Counted from the first letter of the stretch, positions 30,414 to 43,732 are shown. The stretch: DNA of 64,000 nt from Ligustrum vulgare (GCA_963555705.1 OY743168.1:20838139-20902138), one strand, 5' to 3'. The notes: generated from the sequence alone by a model not told the origin. Translations and numbers: made by a program.

Positions 30414-32615
30414 GAACAACATTTCATAACACATTTTGTGTAAATTTAGCCCATATTTGATTAAGCCTCCTTTCGACGGCTCACATCTCGTTTTTAAATA
30501 GAATATTTGTTATTTTATACATAAAATATGTGATTAAAAAGTAATTTCGAAAAATGTGTTTGGTTAAAAAATGATATTGAAAATGTAATGTTTATCAACA
30601 ATGCTACAGAAAACGGAGACTATGTGTAGGGTTGAAAAGTCTAAAATTTTGAAATATATGATTAAAATTATTTGTTGATGTTAACTTAGACTTAATCTTT
30701 TTTTATAGGCGCTAAATGTATTGTGCTCAAGCCAAAAATCAGCCTAATTCACAACTATATATTGTCTCAACGTAAATTATTTACGAAAATTGAATTTAGA
30801 CATTTTAGAGAGAACAACTTTAATCTGCACGTAAGATTACAGTCACACAGGTACATAAATAAATAAATATATTGATTTATCTCTTTAAATATTATTTTAT
30901 TCTTAAATGAAGCGATTCAAATATAGTACAATTGTTTTTCCATTTCTTTTCACTTTCTAAGCTTTGAAAAATTCAAGCATGACGGCACAAAACTTTGTGG
31001 TATAATTTTAATTCTTCGTCAACCTTTTTAATCAACATGAAAGTGATGAGACAAGAAGGATTGAGCAATATTTGTTTTGATGTAAGAAAATTTCATTTAT
31101 CATTGTTTGGTGAATATTAAAATCGGATTTTTAGTAGATTTTAATAAAAATTAATGAGATGTATGATAGAAAAGTTGTGGATCTCATAAAATATATAATT
31201 ATGATTAATTATTAACTTTTGACTTAAATTAAAATTAGATTTTAATTTGTACCAAACAGTAGTATGAATCAATGCAGGAAGAACTGAAATGCTTATAAAA
31301 TGTCATTACATTAAGTTGAACGGTATTATAAAACATGTGAAATGTGTAGAATGTTACTCAAAAAGTCTTTGTTTAAAAAAAAAAAAAAAAAAAAAAAAAT
31401 CCTCATTTTCATCTACAACAATGGCAATGAAACCCGTCATATAAAAAAAAAAAAAAAAAAAAAAAAAACACAATTAGAATCGTTTATTGATATAAGAAAA
31501 ATTGGCAACATTTCATTGTGACTGACTGCACCTTTTTGAATTGGACAATGATGAGACGAAACGAAGTAAACTAAACGTTGCATGCCTCCGATCCGACTGT
31601 TAATATGGAATGACACAAACCCAACACGAATTTGAAACAATCAATAGTTAATAAATTAAAAGGGGTCAAATGATTTTTGCTAATACTCCACAAACTTGGA
31701 CATGATTAAAAACACAAAGATATGGAGAAATTCCAAATCAAATGTCTAAGAAACATCCGTTTCTCGATTATAACAATTTTTAGGTTTTCTTATATTTTAA
31801 AATTATTCACAAAAATTGTATTTTGTCGTGTTTGGTTTAAATAAAAATCAATTTTTTTTTAATTAAATTTTGACAAAAAAATAATGAAAAGTTGTGGATC
31901 CTATAAAATATTTTGATATATATGTAAAAATATATTGATTTTATTAAATTTTGATAAAAAATAATGAAAAATTGTAGATTCTATAATTAAAATGTTTTCT
32001 TAAAATTAATTGCTGACACACACATACAGACTCTACGTTCGTTAAACATCCCCTCATTATAGATCGAAGCGATGGATAACAATAACCTCAAACTTATTCA
32101 TTCAAAATTGCATCATCGTATGGATGAAATAAGACTATAATATTTTAATGCAACATGCTTGTATGCAATTTGCTAATTATTACACGTTAAATTAAAATAT
32201 GCGACTGGATTTAATTAATTAATCAAATAAAAACCCACATCTGTCGGAAAAAGACAGAACAAATCAATTTGTACTTTTGCTTCTTAAGACAACACTTTCA
32301 ATTCTTCCAAACCCAACGTTTCAGGAGGCTTCCCAAGTGGTTTGGACAACAACTTTATAATTAAATATATATAATAAATAAATAATTAATTAAAATATTT
32401 AAAAACACTAATAACCAACATGGTATGATCTGATTTTTTCTTGAATTAATTATATTTTTTCTTGAATAAATCCGGCATATTTTATTTTTCAACTGGAATC
32501 GGCTTGTTAACGTGACAAGTGCATAATTCTTTTTTGTTTTTGTGAAAGATAACTTGATGAAGTTAAAAAATTCTAAACTTCAAATTAATTTTCTGCAACG
32601 CGTTTTGAAGTAAAT
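30413..32615. other. AT-rich spacer with MITE-like sequences and poly-A tracts
   Basis: No gene recognised. 31103-31262 is bounded by inverted TTGTTTGGT/ACCAAACAG ends and contains AGTTGTGGATC. Related sequence occurs near 31826-32000 and 41085-41170. Long poly-A runs lie near 31375-31399 and 31441-31468. Confidence 0.5.
31103..31262. mobile_element. Short MITE-like element
   Basis: The left end (TTGTTTGGTGAATATTAAAATC) mirrors the right end (GATTTTAATTTGTACCAAACAG) as an inverted repeat. The internal word AAAAGTTGTGGATCTC recurs with changes at 31885-31905 and 41147-41165. No clear target duplication was found. Confidence 0.45.
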
Positions 32616-32805
32616 AAAATCAAACTTAATATAATACACAAAATTGCCTTATCCCACGTTTCTCTCAAAAAAGTGCGATTAGGGTTTTTCTTGCCACCAT
32701 CACTGTGTGGCTCCATTCCAAGGCTGTTTTCCTCATAGTTTTGGCTTGTTCTTTCTCAAATTCTCACGCTAGTTTTGTGTTTGGTTGTTCTGTCTACCCA
32801 CCATT

Positions 32806-34197
32806 ATGGATCCAGAAGAGATTTGAAAACTTTGTGAAAGATTAAGACTTGAAGAAGAAGTTAACCCTTCCCTGGAAATAGTTTCAGAGGATTGCGACGA
32901 AGGTAAAAACTCGATGAAGGTTTCATTGGTGGGGAAAGTGCTGGGCTCGAAACCTGTCAATAGAGATGCCCTTGAAAGGGTGTTGGCGAACATATGGCAA
33001 GTGTCACGAAACTTTAAGGTGTGTTCGAGAGGGGATGCCAACGTCTTTCTCTTCCAGTTCGGGTCTATGGAGGACAAAAAGAGGGTTTCCGCGGGAGGTC
33101 CATGGCTGTTCAATAATCAAATCCTTTCTCTACGAACGCCTTCTGGAATTGGTGACTTGCACGTTATTGAATTCCATCATGTTCACTTTTGGGTTCATAT
33201 ACTGAATCTGCCGTTAGTCTGCATGACGTACAATATTCTTCAAAAAATTGGAGCTTTGCTGGGCGAGGTTGAAGTAGTAGATCTGGAAAGTAGTGTACCA
33301 AGGATCAGGGTGAAGGTAGATACATCGAAACCCCTCAAACGTGGTGTTAGGATCTGTCTGGAATCTTTCAATGAAGATCTTTTTATCTTAGTCCAATATG
33401 AGCGATTACCAAATTTTTGTTATCATTGTGGCTTGATTGGCCACCGGTATCAAGAGTGTTCATCAACAGATGAGTTGCCAAGTCGAAAGGAGGATTTCAA
33501 ATATGGTTCATGGATTAATGCCCCTTTGCTTCTCAAGAGATGTTCGGCTGCAAAGCCCAGTAGGCAGCGGACTCGACGGGATGAGGAGATGGAGGATGAA
33601 GAGTTCAGTCATGGGACAGGTAAGCAGGCCCCATCAACACCTCTTTCGGTTCAACAAAATGGGGAATCCATGGGGGTGGCCGCTGGGAGTGGGTTTGGGA
33701 TTGTTAGTGATGATGCACGTGAGGTTTGTTGCGGTTATGTGCCAGGTCTGGTGACAGGGGTTGAGGGAGTTAGAGCGGAACCGGTGGTTGCAAAAAATAA
33801 TAATCTGGAGGTGGGAGACATAGTGGGACCGGGGGGAGGTTCAAAGGAGTTGGAGATTGACTTAGTAGAAGTGGAGGTGGAGGAAGGAAGGTGTTTGGCA
33901 GATAATCGAAACTTGAAACAAGGTGTTCTTGGCAAGAAGGGTAGAGGGTGGAAGAGAGTTAACCAGCGGGCCCGGGACAGGAAAACAATATCTCCCACCC
34001 ATAGCTCGTTAATCAGGAATGTGTATGGATGAGGGGAAGTCGAGAAAAGGAAATCGTTGGGAAAACGAGTTTTGCCTGCATCTTTATTTGAGATTATGAG
34101 AGGGGCAAAGCGAGGAAGATTGGAGTTGGATGCCACGGAGGAAATATCATTGGAGCTGTCTAAGGAAGCGGCGAGCCCTGTTGAGCAGGGCCGTTGA
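32806..34197 (+). pseudogene. LINE ORF1 protein (two premature stops)
   Basis: The start ATG at 32806 opens MDPEEI, immediately followed by an in-frame TGA (32824-32826). The frame is then open from about 32827 to another TGA at 34030-32 and beyond it to the natural TGA at 34195-34197, about 463 codons in total. It contains a DUF4283-type RNA-binding region (VNRDALERVLANIWQV, FLFQFGSMEDKKRV, GGPWLFNNQILSL) and a CCHC knuckle (CYHCGLIGHRYQEC), then a long variable Gly/Glu-rich tail. It would coat LINE RNA. Both internal stops are TGA. Confidence 0.8.
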
Positions 34198-34202
34198 GTA
34201 CA

Positions 34203-37200
34203 ATGATTGGCTTTTGTTGGAATGTCCAGGGCTTGGGGAACCCTGGGACTGTCTCTGCACTCCGGAAATCAATCCGGACTCTCTCCCCTAATCTAGTTTT
34301 TTTATCCGAGACTAGGTTAGGTAAAATCAGGGCAGAAAAGGTACGAATGACTTTAGGCTTTGATTCAAATTTCGTGGTGGAAGCAAGGGGACGTAGTGGG
34401 GGTCTGATGATGTTATGGAAAAATAGCTTGAATGTGCAGGTGAAATCTTTTTCTATAGGCCACATTGATGTGCAAGTGATGGAAGAGAATGGAGCGCTAT
34501 GGCGGCTTACAGGATTTTATGGTAATCCAAAAATCACCGACAGGGTCTTGTCATGGGATTTGCTTCAACGTTTAAAGCAGCAAAACAATCTTCCTTGGAT
34601 TGTTTGTGGGGATTTTAACGAAACTTTGACAGCGGAAGAGAGGGAGGGTAGTGATTCTCGTCCCAGTCGATTTATGGAGAATTTTCGAGGGGATTTAAGT
34701 GAATGTGGCCTTATGGATTTGGGAGCAAAAGGGCCTTTGATGACATGGTCAAATGGAAGAGAAGGGGTGAGGCACATACAAGCAAGATTAGATCGAGCGG
34801 TGTCAAATGAGGGGTGGAGGGGTCTCTTTCCCTTGGGGGTCGTAGAGAATCTAGCGTTCTCAAAGTCCGACCATAGACCGTTTCTTATATGGTCTCAAGG
34901 GAGGGGAGAAATTTTGAGTGGTAATAGAAGGAAGAAATTACCATTCCGTTATGAACCTTTTTGGGTTGGGGAAGAAGAATATGCAACTTTCGCCGATAAC
35001 ATTCTGGGATCTTGGAGCAGACAAGAGGAAGGAGAGGACCCCTTTGCTAGTATTAATTACAATTTGAATAGCACAAGGTGGGAGTTTACAGAGTGGGGAA
35101 GAAAGTTTGATATTGGTAGGAAGAAGCTTATTCACATGGAAAAAAGAAGAGAACAACTACTAGGTACAAACAGCCCTAGATTTTTCATGAAGGAAATAAA
35201 AAAGTTAGAGAAAGATATAGAGTTATTACAAAACAGAAATGAAAGTTTTTGGCGGCAACGTTCTCGAGCGGATTGGTTAAAAGATGGGGACCGAAATACT
35301 AAATTCTTTCATCAACAAGCTACTAGGAGAAAGGCGAAAAACACGATCTGTAGCCTAAAAAGTGAAGACAGCCGGCTTCTTGTGGAGGAGGATGAAATAG
35401 TGACGCATATTGAGACTTATTATTCTTATTTATTCACCAGCAGGTGTCCATCAAAGGCAGAAATCCTTGATGGAGTCTAGAGTATCGAGCATTCTGTTTC
35501 GGAGGATGATATCCAGATTCTTTCAAGACCTTTTTCGAGGGAGGAAGTGACTGCGGCTCTCTTCAGTATGGGGCCATACAAAGCTCCTGGGGTGGACGGT
35601 TTTCATGCTCTTTTCTATCAAACACACTGGGACACTCTCAAAGATCAGGTCTCCTCTGTTTGTCTTAGGGTACTCAATGAAGGTCAGTCTGTAAAATCTA
35701 TAAACCGTACCACTATTGTTTTGATTCCTACAAAAAAAAAAAAAAAAAAAACCCGAGTCTATTGTTGATTATAGACCTATCTCCCTATGTAATGTTTTGT
35801 ACAAGATTGTATCAAAATTTCTAGCAAACAGGTTGAAACAGGTCCTAGCTCCTCTGATTTCAAACAACCAAAGTGCTTTTGTGCCAAACAGACTCATCAC
35901 AGATAATGCGATTGCTGCCTTCGAAGTGCTTCATACTATGGGGAAAAAGAATAATGGCTCTAAAGGATTTATGGCTCTTAAATTGGACATGAGCAAAGCA
36001 TATGATAGAGTGGAGTGGCATTTCATTGGCGCTATTCTTGAGCATATGGGTTCCCTTCGCTTTGGATTCGGTGCATTATGGATTGTATATCGACTCCGGA
36101 ATTCTGTTTCACAATTAATGGCTGTTATAGGGGTAGCGTGATTCCAACTAGGGGGCTCAGACAGGGTTGTCCCCTCTCACCGTACCTTTTCATTCTATGT
36201 GCTGAGGCTTTCTCCGGTCTTATCAAGAGAGAAGAGGGATGTGGAAATCTGTTGGGGATAAAATGTTCAAGAAGTGGCCCCCAGGTGAGTCACCTTCCAT
36301 TCGCAGACGATTCAATTATTTTCTCCAGGGCAAATACAGGAGATGCAAACTCTATTCTACAGATTCTTGAGAAGTATGGGAAAGCGTCCGGTCAACTCGT
36401 CAACTTGGAAAAAACTACAGTCACCTTTTCACCAAACGTTGGGAGAGAAAGAAGAAGGGAATTGGGAACTCTTTTGAACATCGATGTGAACAAAGGACAT
36501 GATAAATATTTAGGCTTGCCATCTGTGGTGGGGAGGAGTAAGATGAAAACTTTTGGGGAGCTTAAAGAGCGTATATGGAAGAAAATCCAAGGCTGGAATC
36601 GAAGATTTTTCTCTTACGCGGGGCGCGAGACTATGATTAAAGCAGTTTTGCAGGCTATGCCGACCTACATTATGAGTATCTTCCGTCTCCCGAATCATTT
36701 ATGTACTGAGATTCAGAGCCTTACCTCTCAGGTCTGGTGGGGATCGACAAGAGGAGAGAGGAAGCTATCTTGGGTGAGTTGGGAGTCAATGTGTTAAGCA
36801 AAAAATGGTACTGGATTGGGATTCCGAAAGTTGTCTTTTTTCAATCAATGTTTGCTTGCGAAACAGGGATGACGCCTTATCCACAATCCAGACTCTTTGG
36901 TGACTCGTCTATTAAAGGATAAATATTTTCCCAATTCTCATTTCCTGCAAGTCAGGGATAAACGGGGGAGTCCCCATGTATGGAAGAGCATATTGTGGGG
37001 AAAGGAAGTAATTGAAAAGGGTTCTCGTTGGCGGATTGGTGACGGTCAGACAACTAACATTTGGGAAGATTATTGGTTAGGGGATAGTTCCTCCCTTAAA
37101 TTGATGACACCAAGACACGATGGAGTGGAAAGAGTTAGTGATTTGATCGAACATAATGGAGATTGGAATGAAGATGTTATTAAGAGATTTTTCTGGCCAG

Positions 37201-38342
37201 TTGATGTTACTCGTATTTTATCCATCCCTCTTAATGTTAGGGACCAAGCAGACTGTTTAATCTGGCATTTCTCATCTCATGGGGACTATACAGTGCGGAG
37301 TGGGTATCATCTGATGAACCAAGGAGCTTGTATGGATGACCGAGAAGAGGGCGGAAGTGCACAGGAAAGCTCTTTGTGGAAAAAGATTTGGCAACTCAAC
37401 ATCCCACCTAGAATTCGCCATTTTATCTGGAGAGTACTCAGGGACTCTATTCCTATAAACAGTAATTTGGCGCGAAGGAAACTTGAGGGTCAATTATCAT
37501 GTCCACGGTGCAAGTGCTGGGAATCTGACGTTCATTTATTTTTGCAGTGCGGTTGGGTAAAGGCTTTTTGGAAAAAACTCGACTGTTGGCAATTTTTGAA
37601 GGAGGGTGTGAAGTATGGAGGGGGGATGGAGCTCAGTAATTTTTTAGGGCACGTGTTCAATATTGTTTCTAAAGAGATCGCGGAACTGATTGGTATGGGG
37701 ATTGGTTTTGTTTGGAAAATGAGAAACCAATTGTTGCATGGCGGGAAGAGGTTGGAAGTGGATTTTGATAAGGATTCCATGCTAATTCAATTGGAATCTT
37801 ATCAATTGGCGAATCTACTTAGTAAGAAACCAGGTCTTATGCACAACCCGCAGCCAAAAGTATGGAGAAACCCCTCTAGTGTCACGATTGGCTTCACTCT
37901 AAATGTGGATGCTGCGATTCGGGAAGACACGGGGCTAATGGGGTTAGGTGGGATTATTCGTGATGATGAAGGGGGCGTTCATGGTGCTTTCGCGGTACGT
38001 AGGAGGGGTGGAGTATCATCAGATATTGCTGAAGCTTTAGCTGTGCAAGTGGGACTTAAATTTGCGATAGGCAACAATCTTGTTATCAAACGAGTTGAAA
38101 GTGATGCTTTGAAAGTGGAGCTTGGCTTTATTAGGGAGGAACATTTGGCACCTATCACCCCATTTATTCAGGGGATTCGAGAGCTTCTCTCAATCGGAAA
38201 TTGTGGTTCGTGCTGTCACGTGTCTAGAGATAGGAATGTGATTGCCCACAATTTTACTATTCTTTCTAGTCTTGATTATTTTTGGTCTGATTGTTTGCCC
38301 TTTTTTCTCTCGGCGTGGCTCGTGAAGGAGGGCAGTTTTTAG
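34203..38342 (+). pseudogene. LINE ORF2: endonuclease and reverse transcriptase (broken)
   Basis: It starts MIGFCWNVQGLGNP. The apurinic-type endonuclease covers about 34203-34900 (CGDFNE, ARLDRAVSN, SKSDHRPF). RT covers about 35480-36400 (YRPISLCNVLYKIVSK, LKLDMSKAYDRVEW, RQGCPLSPYLF, and the catalytic motif as FADD). A zinc-ribbon RVT region lies near 37370-37570 (IPPRIRHFIWRVL, CPRCKCWESDVHLFLQC). An RNase H domain closes the protein (NVDAAIREDTGLMGLGGIIRD) to the TAG at 38340-38342. Lesions are an in-frame TAG at 35478-35480, a frameshift at a run of about 19 A at 35733-35751, a frameshift near 36080-36130, and an in-frame TAA at about 36795-36797. Confidence 0.85.
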
Positions 38343-39274
38343 ATTTTGTGATATGAAATTATTCCTTACTTTCAAAAAAAAAAAATCAAACTTAATATTA
38401 GTAATACAAATTCAAATTCAACTTTCAATTTTGCATTCGTTTGCAAGTTTATTTTTCTTGCCAATCTCAATTTCAAAATGTTAATAATAAGCATTTCTAA
38501 AAAAGGAGTTCGAAATTTATAAGGCAAAAGGAAAAGGGGTCAAAGAGAGTTGAGCCGCGGAGACAAGTTTAATTTGATAGCCTTTCCACACCACTAAAAT
38601 ACAAAAGAAATCAGGGCCGCGGCAGCTGGCGGGAGTGGCTCACCGGAAACCATGCCTTTCGAGACTCACAGCAGCCAATAGATATCTAAAGCCAGCTGTA
38701 AGAAACTGATTCCCATACTATGCTGGATCACCTCGTACTATTATTTTCTTGTTTGGACATTGGACCATTCATTTGACAGCAATTTTTATACATCTGTAAT
38801 CCACTTGAACTTATAATTCAAAACGCAAGCACATATTTTCTATAGTTAGAAAATGATAGATTTTCATTATGGGGACTTGTATGTTTGTCAATGAGTTTGT
38901 GACAAATCTTGAAATTTTATGGTTAAATACAAGTGGCACAGCAAAGTTAGGGTGTTCTATTTTTGAAAAAATATTCTTATTGGGCCTTTGTTTGTTACTC
39001 TTTTTTTTTATTTTTTATACATCAATCAATCAATCTTAACTATCCATTAAAAATCAAGCCCACAATATTTGACTTTGCAACCAAATTTCAACAATTAATT
39101 TTCCTAAAAATCACTATTCATTTAAAAAAATTAATTTTAAACAATACCAGACACACTAGAAATGAAGAGTTGACTACATATTTTTTCCCCTATTTACTTG
39201 TTATTACTGTATTTTTGGTAGTATGTGGTGTATCCCGTAACATAAGAATTATTTCCTTTTGAAGGAGATTTTTG

Positions 39275-39365
39275 CATCAACTGGCTGGGCGCTTTCCTTG
39301 AAATTTGAACCCTTGACCTCATGATATGAGGATTGTGAAGGTCTGTCTCTCTAGTACCACTAAAC
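39275..39365 (-). mobile_element. tRNA-derived SINE-like fragment
   Basis: On the minus strand TTTAGTGGTACTAGAG resembles a pol III A box. About 50 bp further, GGTCAAGGGTTCAAAT contains a B-box-like GGTTCAAAT. The spacing fits a tRNA-derived head. No tail or target duplication was found. Confidence 0.4.
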
Positions 39366-39384
39366 AACACAGTTTCTCAAAAAC

Positions 39385-39443
39385 TTTTTAATCACACACA
39401 TTTTCTCTCTCCAATTTTCAACCACACATTTTACCTCAAAAAT
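39385..39443. repeat. Copy of a MITE-associated ~60-bp motif
   Basis: TTTTTAATCACACACATTTT followed by CTCTCTCCAATTTTCAACC matches 4052-4110 and 59360-59420. It is probably a remnant of the same element family. Confidence 0.5.
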
Positions 39444-39810
39444 ATAAATAAATCAATTTATAATTATTACAGTGTTACCGAACTTAGTCTTAGGTTTGAA
39501 GTAGGATGTCAAAAAAGTGGAAAAAAAAGAGCAGGAAAAGCGGAAAAAAAGAGGCAGGTAAAAAAAAAAAAAAAAAACGGAAGATGTGACGTATAATGTT
39601 TGATTGTGAAAGATGTAAAGTAGGAATGTGAGAAAAAATGAAGAAAAAAGAGAGAAAGTGGAAGAGAGAGAGAGAGAGAGAGGAAAAAATAGATATTACA
39701 GTGGGACTCACGAATTTTTATACAACTAACAATAAGTGTCTCATTGGATATGCTCAAAGAGAATATCCATTTCTAGACATCCTTTAAGCACATTCTGTAA
39801 TAAATGCTAA

Positions 39811-40097
39811 GAACATCTCTAATGGAATGTCTCATAGGAAAAATAAATAATAATATGAAAAATTAATCTCCAATGGTTAGTTTGCATGCTTATGCGACGT
39901 TGACGTGATAGAGACATTATCTTATACTATATCTAGATGTAGATAACTTGCTAGACAATGTATACATAACAAATTGTAGACAAATATCATTGGGAATAAG
40001 CTTTAAAATCTACTATCTATTTTATCAATATGGTTGAGATAATTATTTACATAAGTGCCACATAGATCAAAATACCCATAAACCATTAGACATGCTC
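39811..40097. mobile_element. Small MITE with TAA target duplication
   Basis: 287 bp with inverted ends GAACATCTCTAATGG and GAGCATGTCTAATGG, bounded by TAA at 39808-39810 and 40098-40100. The ends resemble the element at 5910-6612. The TAA target suggests a PIF/Harbinger relation. Confidence 0.65.
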
Positions 40098-40504
40098 TAA
40101 GATTTTTCGTCTATCTTTCTCCTATATTTTTTATTCTCTCTCTCTCTCTCTCTCTCCTTTTTCTTATCAAATCATACTTTGAAAGATGTTTAACATTGAA
40201 GATGTTTACTTCTTTCTCTTCTTACATTTTCTATTGCACTGGATTTCTTAGCCTATGTTTGGTCCAGGAGTTTTTACACATTTTTTCTCCAAAACTCATT
40301 TTCAACCATATATTTTTCTAGAACTCGCCACCACTTTCACCATTTTCAACCTCTTTTACATTCTCCTAAAAATTTAATTTTTCTCCAATTTTTCCTACAC
40401 TAAACGGGCTCTTAATCTAAACTTCTTTAGGTCCACACAATCCAAAGGCGACTAGACATACACTCCATAGTTCAGAAATAATTAAAAGAAAATAAAAGAA
40501 ATAA

Positions 40505-40712
40505 GGTTGTGTTTGATATGTCTATATTTGCTTTTGATTGCCTTTTTTTGCAATAAAAAATATTTCATATCTTATCTTGATTTCCGCGATTTGTCGTGTA
40601 AACAAGGAAAAGATTTTCTTTGAGTTTAGTTAAAAAAATATTTTTCATCTTATATGAAAAACATTTTTTTGGTCATAATTGATGTTGTAATTGACTTATT
40701 TTTATTTAAAAA

Positions 40713-40750
<38 letters not shown>

Positions 40751-40979
40751 GTATGGAAAAAAATGATTGAAATAGCTAAATTTTTCTTTCTTGTCATGGA
40801 AAATAATGTCTATAAAACAACAAAATTTGAAAAATTTCTCACTTTTTTCACCTAGAAAATTAATCAAATCAAACACTTCTAATTATATTTTCTACGATAA
40901 TAATTTCAAGGCAATTCAATTCCTAAAAATTATTTTCTTTCCACCAATTAATTTTCCATCTTTTCGATTAAACACCACC
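40505..40979. mobile_element. PIF/Harbinger (Tourist-like) MITE, copy 2
   Basis: 475 bp with inverted ends GGTTGTGTTTGAT and GGTGGTGTTTAAT and a TAA duplication at 40502-40504 and 40980-40982. It is the same family as 5984-6436, with a shared internal stretch around CACCTAGAAAATTAATCAAA. A (TTA)n run at about 40713-40750 lies inside it. Confidence 0.7.
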
Positions 40980-41414
40980 TAAGATGCATATGGAAATTTG
41001 TATGAACTAATTTCTTCATAGATTAAATTATATATATCATGATAAATGGTTTTTCAACAAAATAAAAATACAGTAAAGTCCTATTTGGCAAAAATTAAAA
41101 TTAGATTTTTAATAAATTTTAATAAAAGTTTATGAAATGTTAGGTTAAAAAGTTGTGGATCCCGTAAAATACATCCCATGTGGGGGGTGGTACCTAGTAT
41201 GTCAAAATTAGAGTGGTAAAGTAGCATTTTTCAAAATTAAAAACTGTACATGCCAACCTACGGCATCCGGGCCTAGTTATAGTTGGGGTTTGGGTGGGGG
41301 AAGAAAAATGGTCTGCATGTGAAGAAAAGTAACGAGAGAAGTGATGCATGTAATATATTTACAAAAATTATTCTATCCAATTATCGAAGCTTACTTTAGG
41401 CTTCAAGTGTCACT

Positions 41415-42746
41415 CTAGAACACCAACAAAGAATTCTTTATATCATAGCCCATCTTCTCCAAATTGGGATTAATGGCGAACTGAATCATCGGTGGCGGTC
41501 CGCAGGCCAATGCAAAGGTGGTTTCCGATGCTTCGGGAATGTGTTCTCGAAGAATGCTCTCAGTGATAAAACCCAAACTATATTTCCAGCCTTCTTTAAT
41601 GGATTCTTGGACGACGTACCACACTTTGACCAAGTCGGGATATTTCTCAGCCCATTCATCTAGTTCGTCTTTAAGTAGTATATGATCTTCAGTGCGATTA
41701 GCATATACTATAAACATTTCAGTTTCGTCCTCAGGATCCTTCAGAATAGCCTGCAGAACTTGATAAATCGGCGTAATCCCCGTGCCGCCAGCGAGCATGG
41801 CTAGTTTCTTGGCAAATTTGTTGTGTTTGCCATGCACCAAAAAGTTGCCCTTTCCCGTGTATTCAACGTGACCTAAAGGACCCTTCACGTCGAAGAACGA
41901 TCCAATTTGGAGTGAATCCAAATGCTGTGACATAAGCCCACCATTTGGAAATTTGGGGTGAATTCCTTTGAAGTAAATCTTCACGACCAGCTCGAAATAT
42001 CCGACCGTGTCGACTCCACTCGTTGGCGTGTAAGCTCGCATGCAGAGCTTATCCTCGATCGTAGCACACAAAAATATGTGCTTCCCAACAGGTAATCCTA
42101 GAACTTGATCTTCAGCAGGCAATGCAAATCGGAAAACTCGAACGTCATGGGAAATCGACGTCTTGGAAACAAGTTTGCATTGAATTTTCTCATGTGGAAT
42201 CAGGGCAACATTTCTCTCCGGTGAAATTTCCTTGATCGGGGCTAAGTAGATACCGCCTCCGGAGGGACCATGAACTGAATTATTAGGAGATGAATCAGAG
42301 GTATAACCAGTAGTTATCAATTCACCAATCCTATAGTCTTCCAAAAGTTTCTTGGCTTTATCAGAATGGATGGCATCAAATTCTTCGGTGCAATCTGTGC
42401 CAGCGTTGATGAGAATACTGTCAGTTCCACCTGGGTGGTCCTTGAGGAAACGGGTGCAATCATAGACGTGGTCGTGGACGATGATCCAGGCAGAGTCGAG
42501 CGAGTTGTGCTTCTTAACCTCAGACATTGAATACATTTTTGAACAAGTGTTCATAAAAGGAGAAGAAACACTCTTCTTTAAGGTTTGATTTCCTTCAGAG
42601 GATTTCTCCAAATGCCTCTCCTTAGCCATCCATCCACCGGATTGGTTTCCCGGTTGAGTTGGGTGCTCGAAGACAAGACCGATCTCTCCTTTGTGTGGTT
42701 TGCACACATTAGTTTTCACTCGAAACCAACAATTATTCATCATTCC
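41415..42746 (-). CDS. NIA: NIA exon 4: end of dimerisation domain, hinge 1, cytochrome b5, FAD and NADH domains
   Basis: 443 intact codons, from [20 protein letters not shown] to the terminal Phe (NSLLVF). Hinge 1 retains LKKSVSSPF, the serine region that is phosphorylated and bound by 14-3-3 proteins in plant nitrate reductases. The haem domain has HPGG and the second His in AIHS. The flavin domain has MRAYTPTS, and the NADH part has [10 protein letters not shown] and CGPPPMI. The acceptor TTGCAG precedes GGAATG at 42746. In the natural transcript this exon lies behind the exon 3 frameshift. Confidence 0.9.
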   Translation of the reverse strand, partial: GMMNNCWFRVKTNVCKPHKGEIGLVFEHPTQPGNQSGGWMAKERHLEKSSEGNQTLKKSVSSPFMNTCSKMYSMSEVKKHNSLDSAWIIVHDHVYDCTRFLKDHPGGTDSILINAGTDCTEEFDAIHSDKAKKLLEDYRIGELITTGYTSDSSPNNSVHGPSGGGIYLAPIKEISPERNVALIPHEKIQCKLVSKTSISHDVRVFRFALPAEDQVLGLPVGKHIFLCATIEDKLCMRAYTPTSGVDTVGYFELVVKIYFKGIHPKFPNGGLMSQHLDSLQIGSFFDVKGPLGHVEYTGKGNFLVHGKHNKFAKKLAMLAGGTGITPIYQVLQAILKDPEDETEMFIVYANRTEDHILLKDELDEWAEKYPDLVKVWYVVQESIKEGWKYSLGFITESILREHIPEASETTFALACGPPPMIQFAINPNLEKMGYDIKNSLLVF

Positions 42747-43732
42747 CTGCAAGTTTCACAAATTTAATTACTTTTGTAAGTTACTTATTTTTAAATAAAG
42801 CCCCTATTTGGTCCCATTATTTGAGAATGAACGTTGAATAAATTTGATTTTTAAATAGAGACTAATTTTTTATGGTTAGCCCATGTTTGGCTCTTAGTTT
42901 TTGTGATTCTTTGAAAAATTTATCATTTAAAATTATTTGAAAAGTCAAATGTCTTAAAATTGATTAAAAATGAATGGTTGAAAATAATTTTTTTAAAATT
43001 GGGGCTCAAACAGTGGCTAAATTTTATTTTTCTAGAGAGTTTTTGTATTTTTAAAGAGAATTTTTGTACTTTTGGAAGTACAGTTCAATATTTGACCATG
43101 CCTTAAAAAAACACATTAACAGATAATATTGGCAAATGCCAGCACGAGGACAGTTATGATATTTTATGTTTGCATTTCTCTAGCTAAAATTACTTCTCAA
43201 TTATATAAGCAAAATTTTGCATTTTCAGAAGTTACTTTAAAAATAAAAATAAAATAAAAAATCAATTTCAAAAAGTTTTTAAAGGTCTTTATTAACTGTA
43301 ACTTAATTTATTAGCCTAAAAAATTAATAATCAAATAAAGAAACACTATTTAATAAATTTGACTCCTTTTTTTTTTTTTTTTAATAGAGGGCCTATTTGA
43401 GGTTTAAACTGGTTTTGTGAAAAATTATGAATTTACGTGTAAACTTATTTTATTAAAAATATACTAATTAAAAGATTTATGCCCTTGTTTGAGACTCATT
43501 ATTTAAGAAAAATTATGATTTTGAATAATATTTTTGTGAGGATGGATGGTTAAAAAATATTTAAAAAGTAAGAAATTGTAGGCTTGACTAAAAATAAATA
43601 GTTGAGATTGAATGTTAAATAAATTTTGTTTAGTGTTTACAAAAAAATGGGGGTAAAAAAGGGGCTAATAAGTAAATACCAAAGAAAAGAGGAACAAAAA
43701 TGGACAAAGTAGGACCGTGGAATTGGACTTAC
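42747..43732 (-). other. NIA intron 3
   Basis: 986 bp, donor GTAAGTCC and acceptor TTGCAG. AT-rich, with MITE-like stretches at about 42790-42900 and 43480-43680 whose edges carry GCCC(C/T)T-type motifs. No coding sequence. Confidence 0.7.

Larger units (their letters stand above)
32633..38381 (+). mobile_element. L1-type LINE, full length but mutated
   Basis: It is flanked by a perfect 17-bp duplication AAAATCAAACTTAATAT (32616-32632 and 38382-38398). The downstream copy directly follows a poly-A tail. It has a 5' UTR, ORF1 (nucleic-acid binding) and ORF2 (endonuclease-RT-zinc ribbon-RNase H), with the ORF2 ATG five bases after the ORF1 stop. Both ORFs carry premature stops and ORF2 also has frameshifts, so it cannot move on its own now. 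The long intact duplication argues for a fairly recent insertion. Confidence 0.92.
38399..41414. other. Spacer downstream of NIA, rich in MITEs
   Basis: No coding gene recognised. It contains the separately listed MITEs, a SINE-like fragment and simple repeats ((GA)n at 39667-39681, (CT)n at 40137-40157). A GC-richer patch at 38550-38720 was not identified. The last part should hold the NIA 3' UTR. Confidence 0.5.

Noticed and set aside
41415..42752. Stand-alone cytochrome b5 reductase or cytochrome b5 gene
   Set aside because: It begins at a splice acceptor with nitrate-reductase-specific sequence ([20 protein letters not shown]) and continues NIA exons 1-3 in order. It is NIA exon 4.
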